Part shown: one piece after another, positions 1 through 8,698 of the stretch
How positions within the stretch are numbered: the stretch's first letter is position 1
How the letters are laid out: the number at the start of each line of letters is the position of its first letter
Origin: Paradesertivirga mongoliensis
GTDB taxonomy: Bacteria > Bacteroidota > Bacteroidia > Sphingobacteriales > Sphingobacteriaceae
Direction of reading: 5' to 3'
Assembly: GCF_024436395.1 (NCBI RefSeq)
Contig: NZ_JAFMZO010000001.1
Coordinates: 380,181 to 444,180, forward strand
Length of the DNA stretch: 64,000 bases
Made by a program: the position numbers and the translations under genes
Notes under the pieces: model-generated
What the model saw: only the letters and a program-made list of their open reading frames with translations
What the model was told of the DNA's origin: nothing
Databases searched by the model: none

Positions 1-45
1 ATGGGGCTGGGCACAGAGATTTGCCTCGAGCTGCCACTAACATAA
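1..45 (+). CDS. Sensor histidine kinase, C-terminal end only (partial)
   Basis: The first 14 codons of the window read MGLGTEICLELPLT followed by TAA. A GxGTxIxLxLPL pattern is the usual last strand of a histidine kinase HATPase_c domain. The gene continues to the left of the window. It ends 57 bp before a LuxR-type response regulator on the same strand, so the two probably form a two-component pair. Only the tail is visible, so the sensor type cannot be told. Confidence 0.6.
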   Translation: MGLGTEICLELPLT

Positions 46-102
46 ATATGTGATTGCAGAACAAGTTAGCTTTTTATAATTTCCGGCCCGAGATAGAGGT
101 GA

Positions 103-744
103 ATGATAAAGATAATCTTATACGAAGACAATTCCCAGCTGCGCGAAGGCCTGTTTATGCTGCTAAATGGCTCTGACGGTTTTTTAGTGGTGGGGGCCTT
201 TGGGAATCCTACAAATATTATCGAACAGTATAATAGCCTGAAACCGGATATTATCTTAATGGATATCGACATGCCCGAGACCTCTGGCCTGGAGGGACTC
301 AAGATGCTGCGTCAGGTGAGTGCAGATGTTAAGGTGTTAATGCTTACTGTTTTCGACGACAATCAACACGTTTTTGATGCTATTAAGGCAGGAGCAAACG
401 GATACATCCTCAAAAAAACGCCGCCGGCCAAACTTATCGAATATATACAGGAAGCCAACACCGGCGGAGCGCCAATGAGCTCGTCGATCGCTACACAGGT
501 GCTTAAAATGTTTTCATCCATCCAAAACTCGGGCGATAAGCAGCATGACTATAACCTCTCAGAGCGTGAAACTCAGGTCCTACAACTTCTTGTCAATGGA
601 TACAGCTATAAAATGATAGCTTCTGAGATGTATATAGCTATCGATACGGTCCGTTCGCATATCAAAAAAATCTACGAAAAGCTTCATGTAAACTCGAAGA
701 GTGAAGCTGTAGCGAAAGCCTTTAAAGGAAATTTATTTAATTGA
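103..744 (+). CDS. LuxR/NarL-type response regulator
   Basis: This is a 213-aa DNA-binding response regulator. The receiver domain covers about residues 1-120, with the acidic pocket (YEDN near residue 8), the phospho-acceptor Asp54 in LMDIDMPE and the conserved Lys in ILKKTPP. A GerE/LuxR helix-turn-helix covers about residues 148-205 (SERETQVLQLL, TVRSHIKKIYEKL). Length and order are normal for the family. It lies just downstream of the end of a histidine kinase gene, the probable cognate sensor. Its targets cannot be inferred. It converges with an ECF sigma gene 10 bp away. Confidence 0.93.
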   Translation: MIKIILYEDNSQLREGLFMLLNGSDGFLVVGAFGNPTNIIEQYNSLKPDIILMDIDMPETSGLEGLKMLRQVSADVKVLMLTVFDDNQHVFDAIKAGANGYILKKTPPAKLIEYIQEANTGGAPMSSSIATQVLKMFSSIQNSGDKQHDYNLSERETQVLQLLVNGYSYKMIASEMYIAIDTVRSHIKKIYEKLHVNSKSEAVAKAFKGNLFN

Positions 745-754
745 TCCTAAAAGC

Positions 755-1324
755 TTAGGCCGTAACCAGGCTTAAATATTTTGAACTTCTGCTTTCGAGG
801 GAGGAAATCTTTTCTTTTAAGATACCACGAGCCCTGCTCAACTGCGTTCTTGACAATATTTCGGAAATGCCAAGCTCTTTTGCGATTTCCTGATGAGAAT
901 AGCCCTCTATGGCGAACATATTAAACACCAGGCGATATGATGCCGGTAAGCTGGTGATGAGGCGCAAAATATCTTTAGCCTCAAGGCCTTCCTGGTAAAC
1001 AGCGGAAGAATATGCGTTTACATTTTCAGAAATATCTATAGAGCAGGATATGTATTTGTTTCTTCTGTAATGTTCGATAGCCGTATTAACCATTATTTTT
1101 CTAACCCAACCCTCGAAAGAGCCCACACCATTAAAGTAGTTAATCTTTGAAAAAACCTTAATAAAACCGTTTTGCAAGATATCCTCGGCCTCGAAACCGT
1201 CGCGGGCATAACGTAAGCACACACCGTACATTTTGGACGACAGCTTTTTATAAAGCTGCTCCTGGCATTGCCTGTCGCCATTTTTACAGCCCTCTACTAA
1301 TTCAAGGTATCGTGATTGCGTCAT
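755..1324 (-). CDS. RNA polymerase ECF-type sigma factor
   Basis: This is a sigma-70 family factor of about 189 aa. Region 2 lies near residues 20-90 (RYARDGFEAEDILQNGFIKVF) and region 4 near 120-175 (LPASYRLVFNMFAIEGYSHQEIAKELG, a helix-turn-helix). The reading frame is open to 1348, but I choose the ATG at 1324 (MTQSRYLELVEG). A promoter element TACATTTG lies on the minus strand at 1346-1353, so transcription should begin near 1342, downstream of the longer start. No anti-sigma gene is adjacent, so this is an orphan or stand-alone ECF factor, common in this phylum. Confidence 0.9.
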   Translation of the reverse strand: MTQSRYLELVEGCKNGDRQCQEQLYKKLSSKMYGVCLRYARDGFEAEDILQNGFIKVFSKINYFNGVGSFEGWVRKIMVNTAIEHYRRNKYISCSIDISENVNAYSSAVYQEGLEAKDILRLITSLPASYRLVFNMFAIEGYSHQEIAKELGISEILSRTQLSRARGILKEKISSLESRSSKYLSLVTA

Positions 1325-1345
1325 GGGTTTATTTATTGAATAGAA

Positions 1346-1377
1346 CAAATGTATGCCTGATTATCAGGCACATCAAT
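1346..1377 (-). promoter_or_regulatory. Bacteroidota promoter of the ECF sigma gene, with a palindrome in the spacer
   Basis: On the minus strand, ATTG (1374-1377) is followed by a 20-nt spacer and TACATTTG (1346-1353), matching the TTTG-N19-21-TAnnTTTG consensus. The spacer holds the 13-bp palindrome CCTGATTATCAGG (1356-1368), a possible operator. The position of this promoter supports the shorter sigma factor start at 1324. Confidence 0.55.
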
Positions 1378-1545
1378 CACATATTTGTGGGGTTTAATCC
1401 CCGTTGCTACGGAAGGACCTATTTACTTCAGACTAGAAACCATAACCATTTACCTGTTAAGTGCGTATAAGGTAAAACGATTTTTGAAAGCACCCCCTGG
1501 CAAGCAGGTATTAACATTTCGGTCTAAAGAATGAACGTTTAAACA

Positions 1546-1986
1546 ATGGAATCAAAGGTCTTATCCTCTACCGGCTTTTTACACGAGTTTAGCATCGAAG
1601 AACTGTACGTTTTAACTACTCACTGGCTTTCCGACATCGGATTTTTTGAGCAGGAGATTAATTACTTCCAGTCGCTCATCAACAGGTACTTCCTTCCGGC
1701 TGTTGAAGAACAAAATGTCATGTTAATCCAGAGCCTGGCGAGCCATTTCGAATCGCTCGATTTGCGCAAAGAACAATTGAAGAATAACATCATCCAACAT
1801 CAGCAACACCTTAGCACTTTCCTGGACAAGAGCCAGGTAGAAAACGAAGCACATCTCAACGTGCTTCATTCAAACCTTGAAGGGAAGCTTTTTGAATTTA
1901 TTAAAACATTGCGTCAGATAAAGCTGGAATTTTTTAATGCCACAAAGTTTTCCGGTAAACTGAAAAAAGCGGAAACAAAAGCTTAA
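1546..1986 (+). CDS. Hypothetical helical protein
   Basis: I do not recognise this 146-aa protein. It has no signal peptide or membrane segment. From about residue 40 to the end it is rich in Leu, Glu, Gln and Lys with heptad-like spacing, so a mostly helical, coiled-coil fold is likely. It ends 107 bp before a membrane histidine kinase gene on the same strand. It could be a small cytoplasmic helical adaptor, but nothing in the sequence shows a function. Confidence 0.6.
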   Translation: MESKVLSSTGFLHEFSIEELYVLTTHWLSDIGFFEQEINYFQSLINRYFLPAVEEQNVMLIQSLASHFESLDLRKEQLKNNIIQHQQHLSTFLDKSQVENEAHLNVLHSNLEGKLFEFIKTLRQIKLEFFNATKFSGKLKKAETKA

Positions 1987-2093
1987 CAGGCGAAAAGGCC
2001 ACGGGCTATCTCCTTTATACACATCAAAAAATTGCGTCAAAGAATCGTCTGCAGAGTGTAACAGCGCGCACATTTCCTGCGTAAACCGGTAAA

Positions 2094-4055
2094 ATGAGAA
2101 AGAAACGGATCGACGCCTCACATCGACATTTGTCTGTGCAGCACCACTGCGGCCAAGCTATCAGCCTGGCCGGAATATTGGTAATTTTTGGCTGGATTAT
2201 TGACAGCGCGGTGCTTAAAAGCTTAGTCCCTGGATTTATGGCGATGAACCCGGTTATAGCCGCCAACTTCGTTTTATTTGGCGGCTGGCTATTGCTTAAT
2301 AGCAAGCCCGAGTTCAAAGGGACCAGGTATCTAACTTTTCTGATATTGTTAGCCAACAGCTTTGGTGCGATATTAAAATTAACTGAAGGATTTTTTCCGC
2401 CCGGAATTGAAATTGACCACATCCTGTTCCCGCAGCTGGAAACAAACAAAATCCCTCCGGCATCAATTTTAAATCTGGTGATTTTGAACGCTGCCTTCTT
2501 TGTTTCGTTATCAAGGAGCAAAAATAAGGAGTATTTTTTTCAAGCGCTGGTATTGTGCTGTCTTGTTATCAGCTCTGTCTATTTGTGTGGTTACTTATTT
2601 AATTACAGTTCATTAATAGGGGCATCGGTATTAAGACCAATGGCTCTAAATACCTCCATCTGTTTCATGGCACTATCTGTGGGACTTTTATTTTCCTATC
2701 CTGATAAAGGCTATATGCGCCCCATCATGTCTAAGAAATTAGGCGGAACCATGGCGCGTAGAATAATTCCGTTTTTGCTCTTTACACCAATGGTTACTGG
2801 GGCGCTACGTCTCTGGGGACAACGGTTTAACTTCTATAATACAGAGCTAGGAGTGGCTATCTTCGTAATAGCGACCGCCTTCCTTTCATTTATTTTATCG
2901 TACTATTTTGCCAGGAGATTGAACGAGATAGACACAGTACGAAAACTGCGTGAAGACGAATTAAGAGAAAAAACGATTTTACTTCACCAATCAGAGGTAT
3001 TACTCGAACAAACTGCCGGAATTGCAAAAGTAGGTGGTTGGGAAATTTCGCTGCCCGATAAGAGTGTTTCTTGTACAACTGAGCTTTACAAGATAACGGA
3101 GATGAACGAAGAGACAGAAATGGGGTTTGAGGATTTGTTAAATTGTTTCGGGAAAGAGTCGGGACAGTACTTCCTCAACCATTTTGAACAGGCCTTGAAA
3201 GATGGTAAACCTTTCGAAATAGAAGTCAAAATACTTAAGGCCAAAAAACACGAAATTTGGGTCAATGCCAAAGCCCGCACCATCTTTAACACCGAAGGCG
3301 AGGCAATAGCGATAGGTGGCACTCTTCAGGATATAGACGAAGCAAAAAAGAAGGAGCTATTGCTGGAGGAATCACTAGAGATCATCAACGAGCAAAATAA
3401 AAGGTTAATGAACTTTACGCATATCGTTTCTCACAATCTTAGAACTCACGCAGGAAATATCAAAAGCACACTGAGTATCTATGAGGAAGAGGAATCGGCC
3501 GAAGAAAAAGCAGCTATTCTAGAAATGACCAAATCTGCAGCCGACTCCTTACAGCAGACCATTGCCGATTTAAATGAAATTGTTGCCACACAATCTGCGT
3601 CAAAGCACCTCAGATCGCGACTTTATTTTGAAGATGTTTTTTTAACTGCAAAAAGCGTTCTGGAAAGAGATATCAAAACTGCTCAGGCAATAATCGTTAC
3701 CGACTTTTCTGCCTGCCCCGAAATGGATTATGTCGCCGCCTATCTGGAAAGCATTTTCCATAACTTCATAAGCAACGCTATAAAATACCGCAGACCTGAT
3801 GTGCCACCCGAAATTAAGGTATGCACGAATATGGAAAACGGCAAAGTAGCAATGACCTTCTCGGATAACGGCTTGGGAATTGATCTTGAAAAATATAAGG
3901 GGAAACTCTTCGGAATGTACAAAACCTTCCATAATCATCCCGACTCAACCGGAGTGGGCTTATTCTTAACAAAAAATCAAGTCGAATCCCTGGGCGGCAA
4001 TATCGCGGTAGACAGCCAAGTGAATGTGGGAACAACCTTTAAGATCCTTTTTTAA
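2094..4055 (+). CDS. Membrane-bound PAS sensor histidine kinase
   Basis: This is a 653-aa sensor kinase. The first 275 residues are hydrophobic, with about seven or eight membrane segments. A PAS/PAC domain follows at about 300-415 (GGWEISLPD, ending GGTLQDIDEAKKKE), then a helical DHp region with the phospho-acceptor His447 in IVSHNLRTHAGNI. A HATPase_c domain follows at about 540-653, with the N-box near 557-561 (HNFISNAIKYR), DNGLGID near 591 and TGVGLFLTKNQVESLGG near 619. It is complete. No response regulator is directly adjacent, so it is an orphan kinase whose partner is unknown. The signal sensed cannot be inferred. Confidence 0.92.
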   Translation: MRKKRIDASHRHLSVQHHCGQAISLAGILVIFGWIIDSAVLKSLVPGFMAMNPVIAANFVLFGGWLLLNSKPEFKGTRYLTFLILLANSFGAILKLTEGFFPPGIEIDHILFPQLETNKIPPASILNLVILNAAFFVSLSRSKNKEYFFQALVLCCLVISSVYLCGYLFNYSSLIGASVLRPMALNTSICFMALSVGLLFSYPDKGYMRPIMSKKLGGTMARRIIPFLLFTPMVTGALRLWGQRFNFYNTELGVAIFVIATAFLSFILSYYFARRLNEIDTVRKLREDELREKTILLHQSEVLLEQTAGIAKVGGWEISLPDKSVSCTTELYKITEMNEETEMGFEDLLNCFGKESGQYFLNHFEQALKDGKPFEIEVKILKAKKHEIWVNAKARTIFNTEGEAIAIGGTLQDIDEAKKKELLLEESLEIINEQNKRLMNFTHIVSHNLRTHAGNIKSTLSIYEEEESAEEKAAILEMTKSAADSLQQTIADLNEIVATQSASKHLRSRLYFEDVFLTAKSVLERDIKTAQAIIVTDFSACPEMDYVAAYLESIFHNFISNAIKYRRPDVPPEIKVCTNMENGKVAMTFSDNGLGIDLEKYKGKLFGMYKTFHNHPDSTGVGLFLTKNQVESLGGNIAVDSQVNVGTTFKILF

Positions 4056-4153
4056 ACACCTGAAAAATGGCGCATCGTTTGTGCTTCGATGGAGGGGACA
4101 AGTTCGAATACCGTGAAAGTGTCGATTTGCGCCCGGACCTTCCGTTAAAATTT

Positions 4154-4161
4154 TATATTTG
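4154..4161 (+). promoter_or_regulatory. Bacteroidota -7 element before the metallo-hydrolase gene
   Basis: TATATTTG is an exact TAnnTTTG match. Transcription would start near 4165, leaving about 15 nt before the ATG at 4181. A correctly spaced TTTG -33 box is not obvious; the nearest TTTG (4126-4129) is 24 nt upstream. Confidence 0.45.
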
Positions 4162-4180
4162 ACCATTGCACACGAGCCAG

Positions 4181-5266
4181 ATGATCACTGCTTTAATACT
4201 TATAGTAGCCTTAGTTGCTTTCGCCTACTTTTTTTTACATCAGGCCCAGTTTGGGAGGATAGCCACCGGCGACCGCCTAGAAAGAATAAAGAAATCACCG
4301 AATTACCGGGAGGGTAAATTTCATAACCTTAACCCTACTTCCGACCTGACCGAAGGAGTAAGTCTTTTTAAGGTCTTACGCGAATACCTTTTTAATAAAA
4401 GTGATTCGGTGAGACCACCTTTAACCCTGCCATCGTCGAAAACTGATTTGCACGCGTTAAATGCGGACGAGGACGTCCTGGTTTGGTTCGGACACTCTTC
4501 TTACTTTTTTCAGGTAGACGGAAAGAAAATATTGGTCGACCCTATTTTCAGCGGCAGGTCATCTCCGGTGAAGTTTACTACCAAAAGCTATAAGGGCAGC
4601 GATATATATACGACTGATGACATTCCGGAAATCGATTATCTCTTTCTTAGCCATGATCATTGGGACCATCTCGACTATGAAACCATCATCAAACTGAAAC
4701 CTAAAGTCCGCCGCGTTATTACCGGACTAGGTGTAGGAGCCCATCTTGAACATTGGGGTTACTCTACAAATATGATAACCGAATGCGACTGGTTTGAAGA
4801 AGTGGTACTTGATGCGGGATTCAAAGTAAATACATGCCCTGCGAGGCACTTCTCGGGCCGGGGATTGAAGCGTAACCAGGTTTTATGGATGTCGTTTGTA
4901 TTAACCAGCCCGTGCATGAAAATATACATGGGCGGAGATTCTGGGTACGACACGCATTTTGCAACCGTAGGCGAGCTTTATGGCCCGGTTGATCTTGCTA
5001 TTTTAGAATGCGGCCAGTACAACCAAAACTGGAAGTACATCCATATGATGCCGGAGCAGGTTGTGCAAGCTGCAACAGACTTGAAAGCTAAATATCTGCT
5101 CCCTGTACACTGGGCAAAGTTCGCGTTGGCGCAACACGCGTGGGATGAACCCATTAACCGGGTGATTGACGAATGTGGTAAAAGGAACATGCCGGTTCTT
5201 CATCCAATGATCGGCGAAAGACTTCCATTAAAAGAATATAAGAATTGCGAAACCTGGTGGAAATAG
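4181..5266 (+). CDS. Metallo-beta-lactamase-fold hydrolase (NAPE-PLD / UlaG-like), membrane anchored
   Basis: This is a 361-aa MBL-fold enzyme. The N-terminus is one hydrophobic anchor (MITALILIVALVAFAYFF). The metal-binding motif HDHWDHLD lies near residue 160, followed by the ARHFSGRG loop, GGDSGYD and a C-terminal LPVHWAKF histidine. The layout fits the branch that includes N-acylphosphatidylethanolamine phospholipase D and UlaG-like lactonases. I place the start at ATG 4181; an in-frame TTG at 4166 would almost coincide with the predicted transcription start. The substrate is unknown; a lipid phosphodiester is one possibility from family resemblance. Confidence 0.88.
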   Translation: MITALILIVALVAFAYFFLHQAQFGRIATGDRLERIKKSPNYREGKFHNLNPTSDLTEGVSLFKVLREYLFNKSDSVRPPLTLPSSKTDLHALNADEDVLVWFGHSSYFFQVDGKKILVDPIFSGRSSPVKFTTKSYKGSDIYTTDDIPEIDYLFLSHDHWDHLDYETIIKLKPKVRRVITGLGVGAHLEHWGYSTNMITECDWFEEVVLDAGFKVNTCPARHFSGRGLKRNQVLWMSFVLTSPCMKIYMGGDSGYDTHFATVGELYGPVDLAILECGQYNQNWKYIHMMPEQVVQAATDLKAKYLLPVHWAKFALAQHAWDEPINRVIDECGKRNMPVLHPMIGERLPLKEYKNCETWWK

Positions 5267-5365
5267 TCAATAATATCTATCACAAATTCCTTATTTTTTC
5301 AATTACAATGGAACCCTTGTAAGCATTTCGCGTAAACTGCTGCGATAACCTAAACCTAAAAATCA

Positions 5366-6190
5366 ATGAAAGAGGATTTTAGAATTCCTGTTTTCTTCCT
5401 CATAGCGGGTATTCTATGGATAACCTTCAGCGATCAATGGCTGTTCTCGCTGCCATTTAATATAGAACAGCAGGCATTCATCAGCAAAAGCAAGGGCTTT
5501 CTTTTCGTTTCCGTTTCAACTTTTTTCCTTTTCTTCCTGGTAAGGCATAGTAACCGGAAACTGATAAAACAGCAATATAACCTCAATCTGCAGGCAGAAG
5601 AAAATCGTAAGCTTTTCGAGATACTAAACAAAGTGCAGAGTTCCATTATATTTTCAAATCCTGAGGGAAAAATCACCTGGGTCAACCGCTCATTCGAAGT
5701 TGCCAGTGGCTATAGTTTAAATGATGTTATTAACCGGCATCCCAAAGAAGTGCTGCGTGGTTCGGAAACAGACCGCGATACAGCCGAAAAGATTGATACA
5801 GCTTTGAGAGAGGGGGTAAGTTGCAGCACCGAAATTTTAATCTATAAAAAGACAGGTGAGAAGTATTGGATCAATACCAACATCACCCCGCTATATAATA
5901 ACGATCGCCAACTTAGCGGATTTCTGTCAATCCAAACCGACGTTACCGAATACCGGCTACTTGAGCAAAAGCTATCTAAACAAAATACTTTATTGCGAAA
6001 CATCACCTGGATGGCTTCACACGACATCAGAAGACCGCTGTCTTCCATCCTCAGTCTTGTTGAACTAATAGAATCAGGAACTGAACCGGAACGAACAGAA
6101 TGCCTGCTACTACTGGCACAAAGTGCAGATGATCTCGACAAAACCATCTGCTCGGTAAGCAACAAAATAAATGAACTCGAGCGACAATAA
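5366..6190 (+). CDS. PAS/DHp protein without an ATPase domain (truncated histidine-kinase-like)
   Basis: This is a 274-aa protein with two N-terminal membrane segments (about residues 8-28 and 45-62), a PAS/PAC domain at about 85-200 (PEGKITWVNRSFEVASGYS, ending LSIQTDVTEYR) and a DHp helix with the canonical His219 in MASHDIRRPLSSI. It ends about 55 residues later, with no HATPase_c domain in any frame downstream. The stop is followed by a stable hairpin, so the short form seems genuine rather than a recent break. It may be phosphorylated in trans, act as a phosphotransfer protein, or be a relic. It is close to a full sensor kinase (2094-4055), which could be a partner. Confidence 0.8.
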   Translation: MKEDFRIPVFFLIAGILWITFSDQWLFSLPFNIEQQAFISKSKGFLFVSVSTFFLFFLVRHSNRKLIKQQYNLNLQAEENRKLFEILNKVQSSIIFSNPEGKITWVNRSFEVASGYSLNDVINRHPKEVLRGSETDRDTAEKIDTALREGVSCSTEILIYKKTGEKYWINTNITPLYNNDRQLSGFLSIQTDVTEYRLLEQKLSKQNTLLRNITWMASHDIRRPLSSILSLVELIESGTEPERTECLLLLAQSADDLDKTICSVSNKINELERQ

Positions 6191-6207
6191 ATAAATGCCC
6201 GCAACCT

Positions 6208-6247
6208 CCAGAAATCCTCAGGGGGGGGCTCTGAGGAGCATCTCTGG
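6208..6247. terminator. GC-rich hairpin with an eight-G run
   Basis: TCCTCAG (6215-6221) pairs with CTGAGGA (6231-6237). An outer CCAGA/TCTGG stem (6208-6212 / 6243-6247) extends it. The loop carries most of a G8 run (6221-6228). There is no T-tract, so termination activity is uncertain. It lies just after the truncated kinase gene. Confidence 0.35.
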
Positions 6248-6317
6248 CAGAAATCTGAACCCTATCCTGCTTAATTGCGTATAAAGACTGTTATTTCCCT
6301 GCCGGGAACAATTCTAA

Positions 6318-6926
6318 ATGAGTAAAACTGTCTCAAAAAGTGTTAATATATTCTTGGCTTTAGACAAGAATGTTATCAATGGATACTTCAATCCACATGA
6401 TATTTCTCCCATCTATAAGCGTCAGCTAAGTGTGCGATTTGAGCAGTATATCCGGCAATCGGTTCAGTCGTCCAAGCGGCACGATCCAATTTTTTTCAAA
6501 CTAAACAGTAAAAACAAAATCGACGAGCAGTTTGCCGACCCGCTGATGTATGCCATCAGAGGCCACTTCACGGCAAAGAAAAAACTGGAAGTTAAAGCCT
6601 TCTCCAAATTTAAGCGCAGGAACTACGGAACTCTTGGAGTAAGCCTTTTTATTGTATCCGGACTGAATTTATTGTTACCCGTGCTGATGGATGAAGTTAC
6701 AGCAAGCCAGTCGGGGATGGGACATTTTATAGATGTGTTTAGTTTTATCATCTTTTATCATCCGCTTACCGAACTGCTGTTCAACTGGAATCCTTATCTC
6801 AAAAGAATAAATCTATTAAATAAGCTCATTGCCGCAGAAGCAATTATCGTGAGCGGTGAAAAAGGCGCTGTTCAGGCCGATAGTTTTGAAGAGTATGAGA
6901 GCTTTGAAGAAATGGAAGCCTGGTAG
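6318..6926 (+). CDS. Hypothetical protein with two hydrophobic segments
   Basis: I do not recognise this 202-aa protein. The first 105 residues are polar and basic (several FxxKxKR-type stretches). Two hydrophobic segments follow at about 108-125 (GVSLFIVSGLNLLLPVLM) and 138-155 (FIDVFSFIIFYHPLTELLF), and the tail is very acidic (SFEEYESFEEMEAW). It is likely an inner-membrane protein with a cytoplasmic N-domain. It stands alone between a kinase-like gene and a converging gene 18 bp away. No function can be proposed. Confidence 0.6.
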   Translation: MSKTVSKSVNIFLALDKNVINGYFNPHDISPIYKRQLSVRFEQYIRQSVQSSKRHDPIFFKLNSKNKIDEQFADPLMYAIRGHFTAKKKLEVKAFSKFKRRNYGTLGVSLFIVSGLNLLLPVLMDEVTASQSGMGHFIDVFSFIIFYHPLTELLFNWNPYLKRINLLNKLIAAEAIIVSGEKGAVQADSFEEYESFEEMEAW

Positions 6927-6944
6927 TTCAAATGCCGGTCAGCC

Positions 6945-8414
6945 TCAGGCCACTTCGGCTTTTATCTCCATCGAATCAAAACCCTGAATCACAGGAAGTG
7001 CATTTTCTTTGTTAATGATAGCATCAATAACCTTGCTTGACACAAATACCCGGGAAGGAATACTTTCTGCCTCGTACGATTTGAACTCCTGCCGGCGGGT
7101 AGCAACCAGGGTATCATAAATATATTCTTTGCCATTCTTACAAGCAAGAATCTCATCTTCCGTGAGATAAAATATATCATCTGCGTTTTCTATCCAGCCA
7201 TTTCTTACAAATAAATCGCCGAAAGCTAGATACAGGGTACGATACATTCCAAACACCCTGCTGCGTTCAAGTTTAAACACCTCACGGTGAGCAATAGCCG
7301 TCTGCAATTTGTTTATGGCAGAAAATATATTCATTTTCTGCGCATCCGGAACAGCTGATAATCTTGATTCAAATATTTTAATGCAGAGTCTCTGCGATTG
7401 GCTGCCTGCCCTTATTTCAGAGATTTGAGCGTGTAAACAATCGCGTAGATAACTGTAAAACACCAAAGGGTTGGTGCGCATAGTTTGCGTTTCCAATTTC
7501 AACTCGCCGGTTGTTCTATCGCCATAGTGATCTATAAAATGAAGCACTTCTTGATAAAAATCGGTAAAGCGAACTTTAACCTGCTGATGTATGTCGTTAG
7601 GCAGCCTGCTAATCAGTAATTTCAGTTCGGGCTGTGAAGCACAAATAATGGCCAGGCGGTGCATATGCCTGGCGGGTTGCAGACTTGATACGGATTGCTC
7701 TTCATTTAAGAAATTGTCTACCAATTCCTCTGCGCCGCCTATTTCAGCTTCCTTCAATTTACAGGTCAAAACTGCACAAGCTTGCAGGATATATAGATCG
7801 TTTATTACTGGTACAGTCCAGTTTGTTATTAAATTACCGTCAAGCTCGGCTTTGCTTCTTTTCAAGTCATCTATACCTGATTGCTGAAAATTTTGCTTGT
7901 AAAATTCGGCGTTAAACTCCTGAATCTCATTTAGAAACTTAGGGACAGATCTTTTTAACGCCGCAAATTTTAAAAGGAGCTGAGGCCGGATAATATATTT
8001 CATCCATACGCGGATCAACTTTATGCGCCAGCTCTGTCCATCATCTTCTGCAAAGTTCAGGCTATCCGTAAGGCCAAGCATCTGGGCCAGCGCTACATTG
8101 TTCTGTTTAAAAGGATTGAATAACAGCACCCCACGGTACCAATTGTTAATGTTATAGTAAATACGTCCCTTAATCAAACCAACCAGATTTTGAAACACAT
8201 CCTCGTTGTCTTTCATAACGCTTTTGCTAAGCGAAAGAGATTTAACCGTTTTCCGGTAAACCAATGCATAAAGCCGTTTGGTAAGATTATATGTTAAAGG
8301 AGTGGTGACACCGTTGCAGCATTTTTGTATGTTAGAGTTGTCGTAAACAATAACACTCTGCTTTTTTTCTGATACGGATATTGAAAAAGGATCTTCGTTT
8401 TGAAAAACTACCAT
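6945..8414 (-). CDS. Stand-alone middle domain of the PEP synthase / pyruvate-phosphate-dikinase-like family
   Basis: The 489-aa product resembles the central region of large PEP-synthase-like phosphotransferases: GVTTPLTYNLTKRLY near residue 37 (family: GxxTPLTxSL), LVGLIKGRIYYNINNWYR near 78, DHYGDRTTGELKLE near 297, KLERSRVFGMYRTLYLAFG, and DDIFYLTEDEI near 410. It lacks both the N-terminal ATP-grasp domain and the C-terminal swivelling phosphohistidine domain, and neither is encoded nearby. It therefore cannot carry out the usual phosphotransfer alone. It may be a scaffold or regulator, or partner a split enzyme encoded elsewhere. The reading frame is long and intact, which argues against simple decay. 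Confidence 0.6.
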   Translation of the reverse strand: MVVFQNEDPFSISVSEKKQSVIVYDNSNIQKCCNGVTTPLTYNLTKRLYALVYRKTVKSLSLSKSVMKDNEDVFQNLVGLIKGRIYYNINNWYRGVLLFNPFKQNNVALAQMLGLTDSLNFAEDDGQSWRIKLIRVWMKYIIRPQLLLKFAALKRSVPKFLNEIQEFNAEFYKQNFQQSGIDDLKRSKAELDGNLITNWTVPVINDLYILQACAVLTCKLKEAEIGGAEELVDNFLNEEQSVSSLQPARHMHRLAIICASQPELKLLISRLPNDIHQQVKVRFTDFYQEVLHFIDHYGDRTTGELKLETQTMRTNPLVFYSYLRDCLHAQISEIRAGSQSQRLCIKIFESRLSAVPDAQKMNIFSAINKLQTAIAHREVFKLERSRVFGMYRTLYLAFGDLFVRNGWIENADDIFYLTEDEILACKNGKEYIYDTLVATRRQEFKSYEAESIPSRVFVSSKVIDAIINKENALPVIQGFDSMEIKAEVA

Positions 8415-8698
8415 TAAAGATAAAAGGTTAACACATAAAACCGAGCAATGTGAAAGCGAGACCGATGTTCTCTTGTTCGCATTTTGGGACCATTAGGTTT
8501 CAAAAAACTGAAATATTTTTTACTTATAGATTAAAAATCGAAAGACAGCAACATAACATTCAAGTATTCAGACCATTGAACGGAAAATTCATTCCAGACA
8601 CTTCTTCACACCGCTAATGAAGACTAATCTTTAAAAATCCTGACGCGTATTGCATTGCATTTAGTAATATTACCGCAGGGCGTTATCAGTCAGGAATT

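Noticed and set aside
6208..6247. Hairpin after the DHp-only protein as proof of a normal gene end.
   Set aside because: It lacks a T-tract, so it supports but does not prove that the short gene is genuine.
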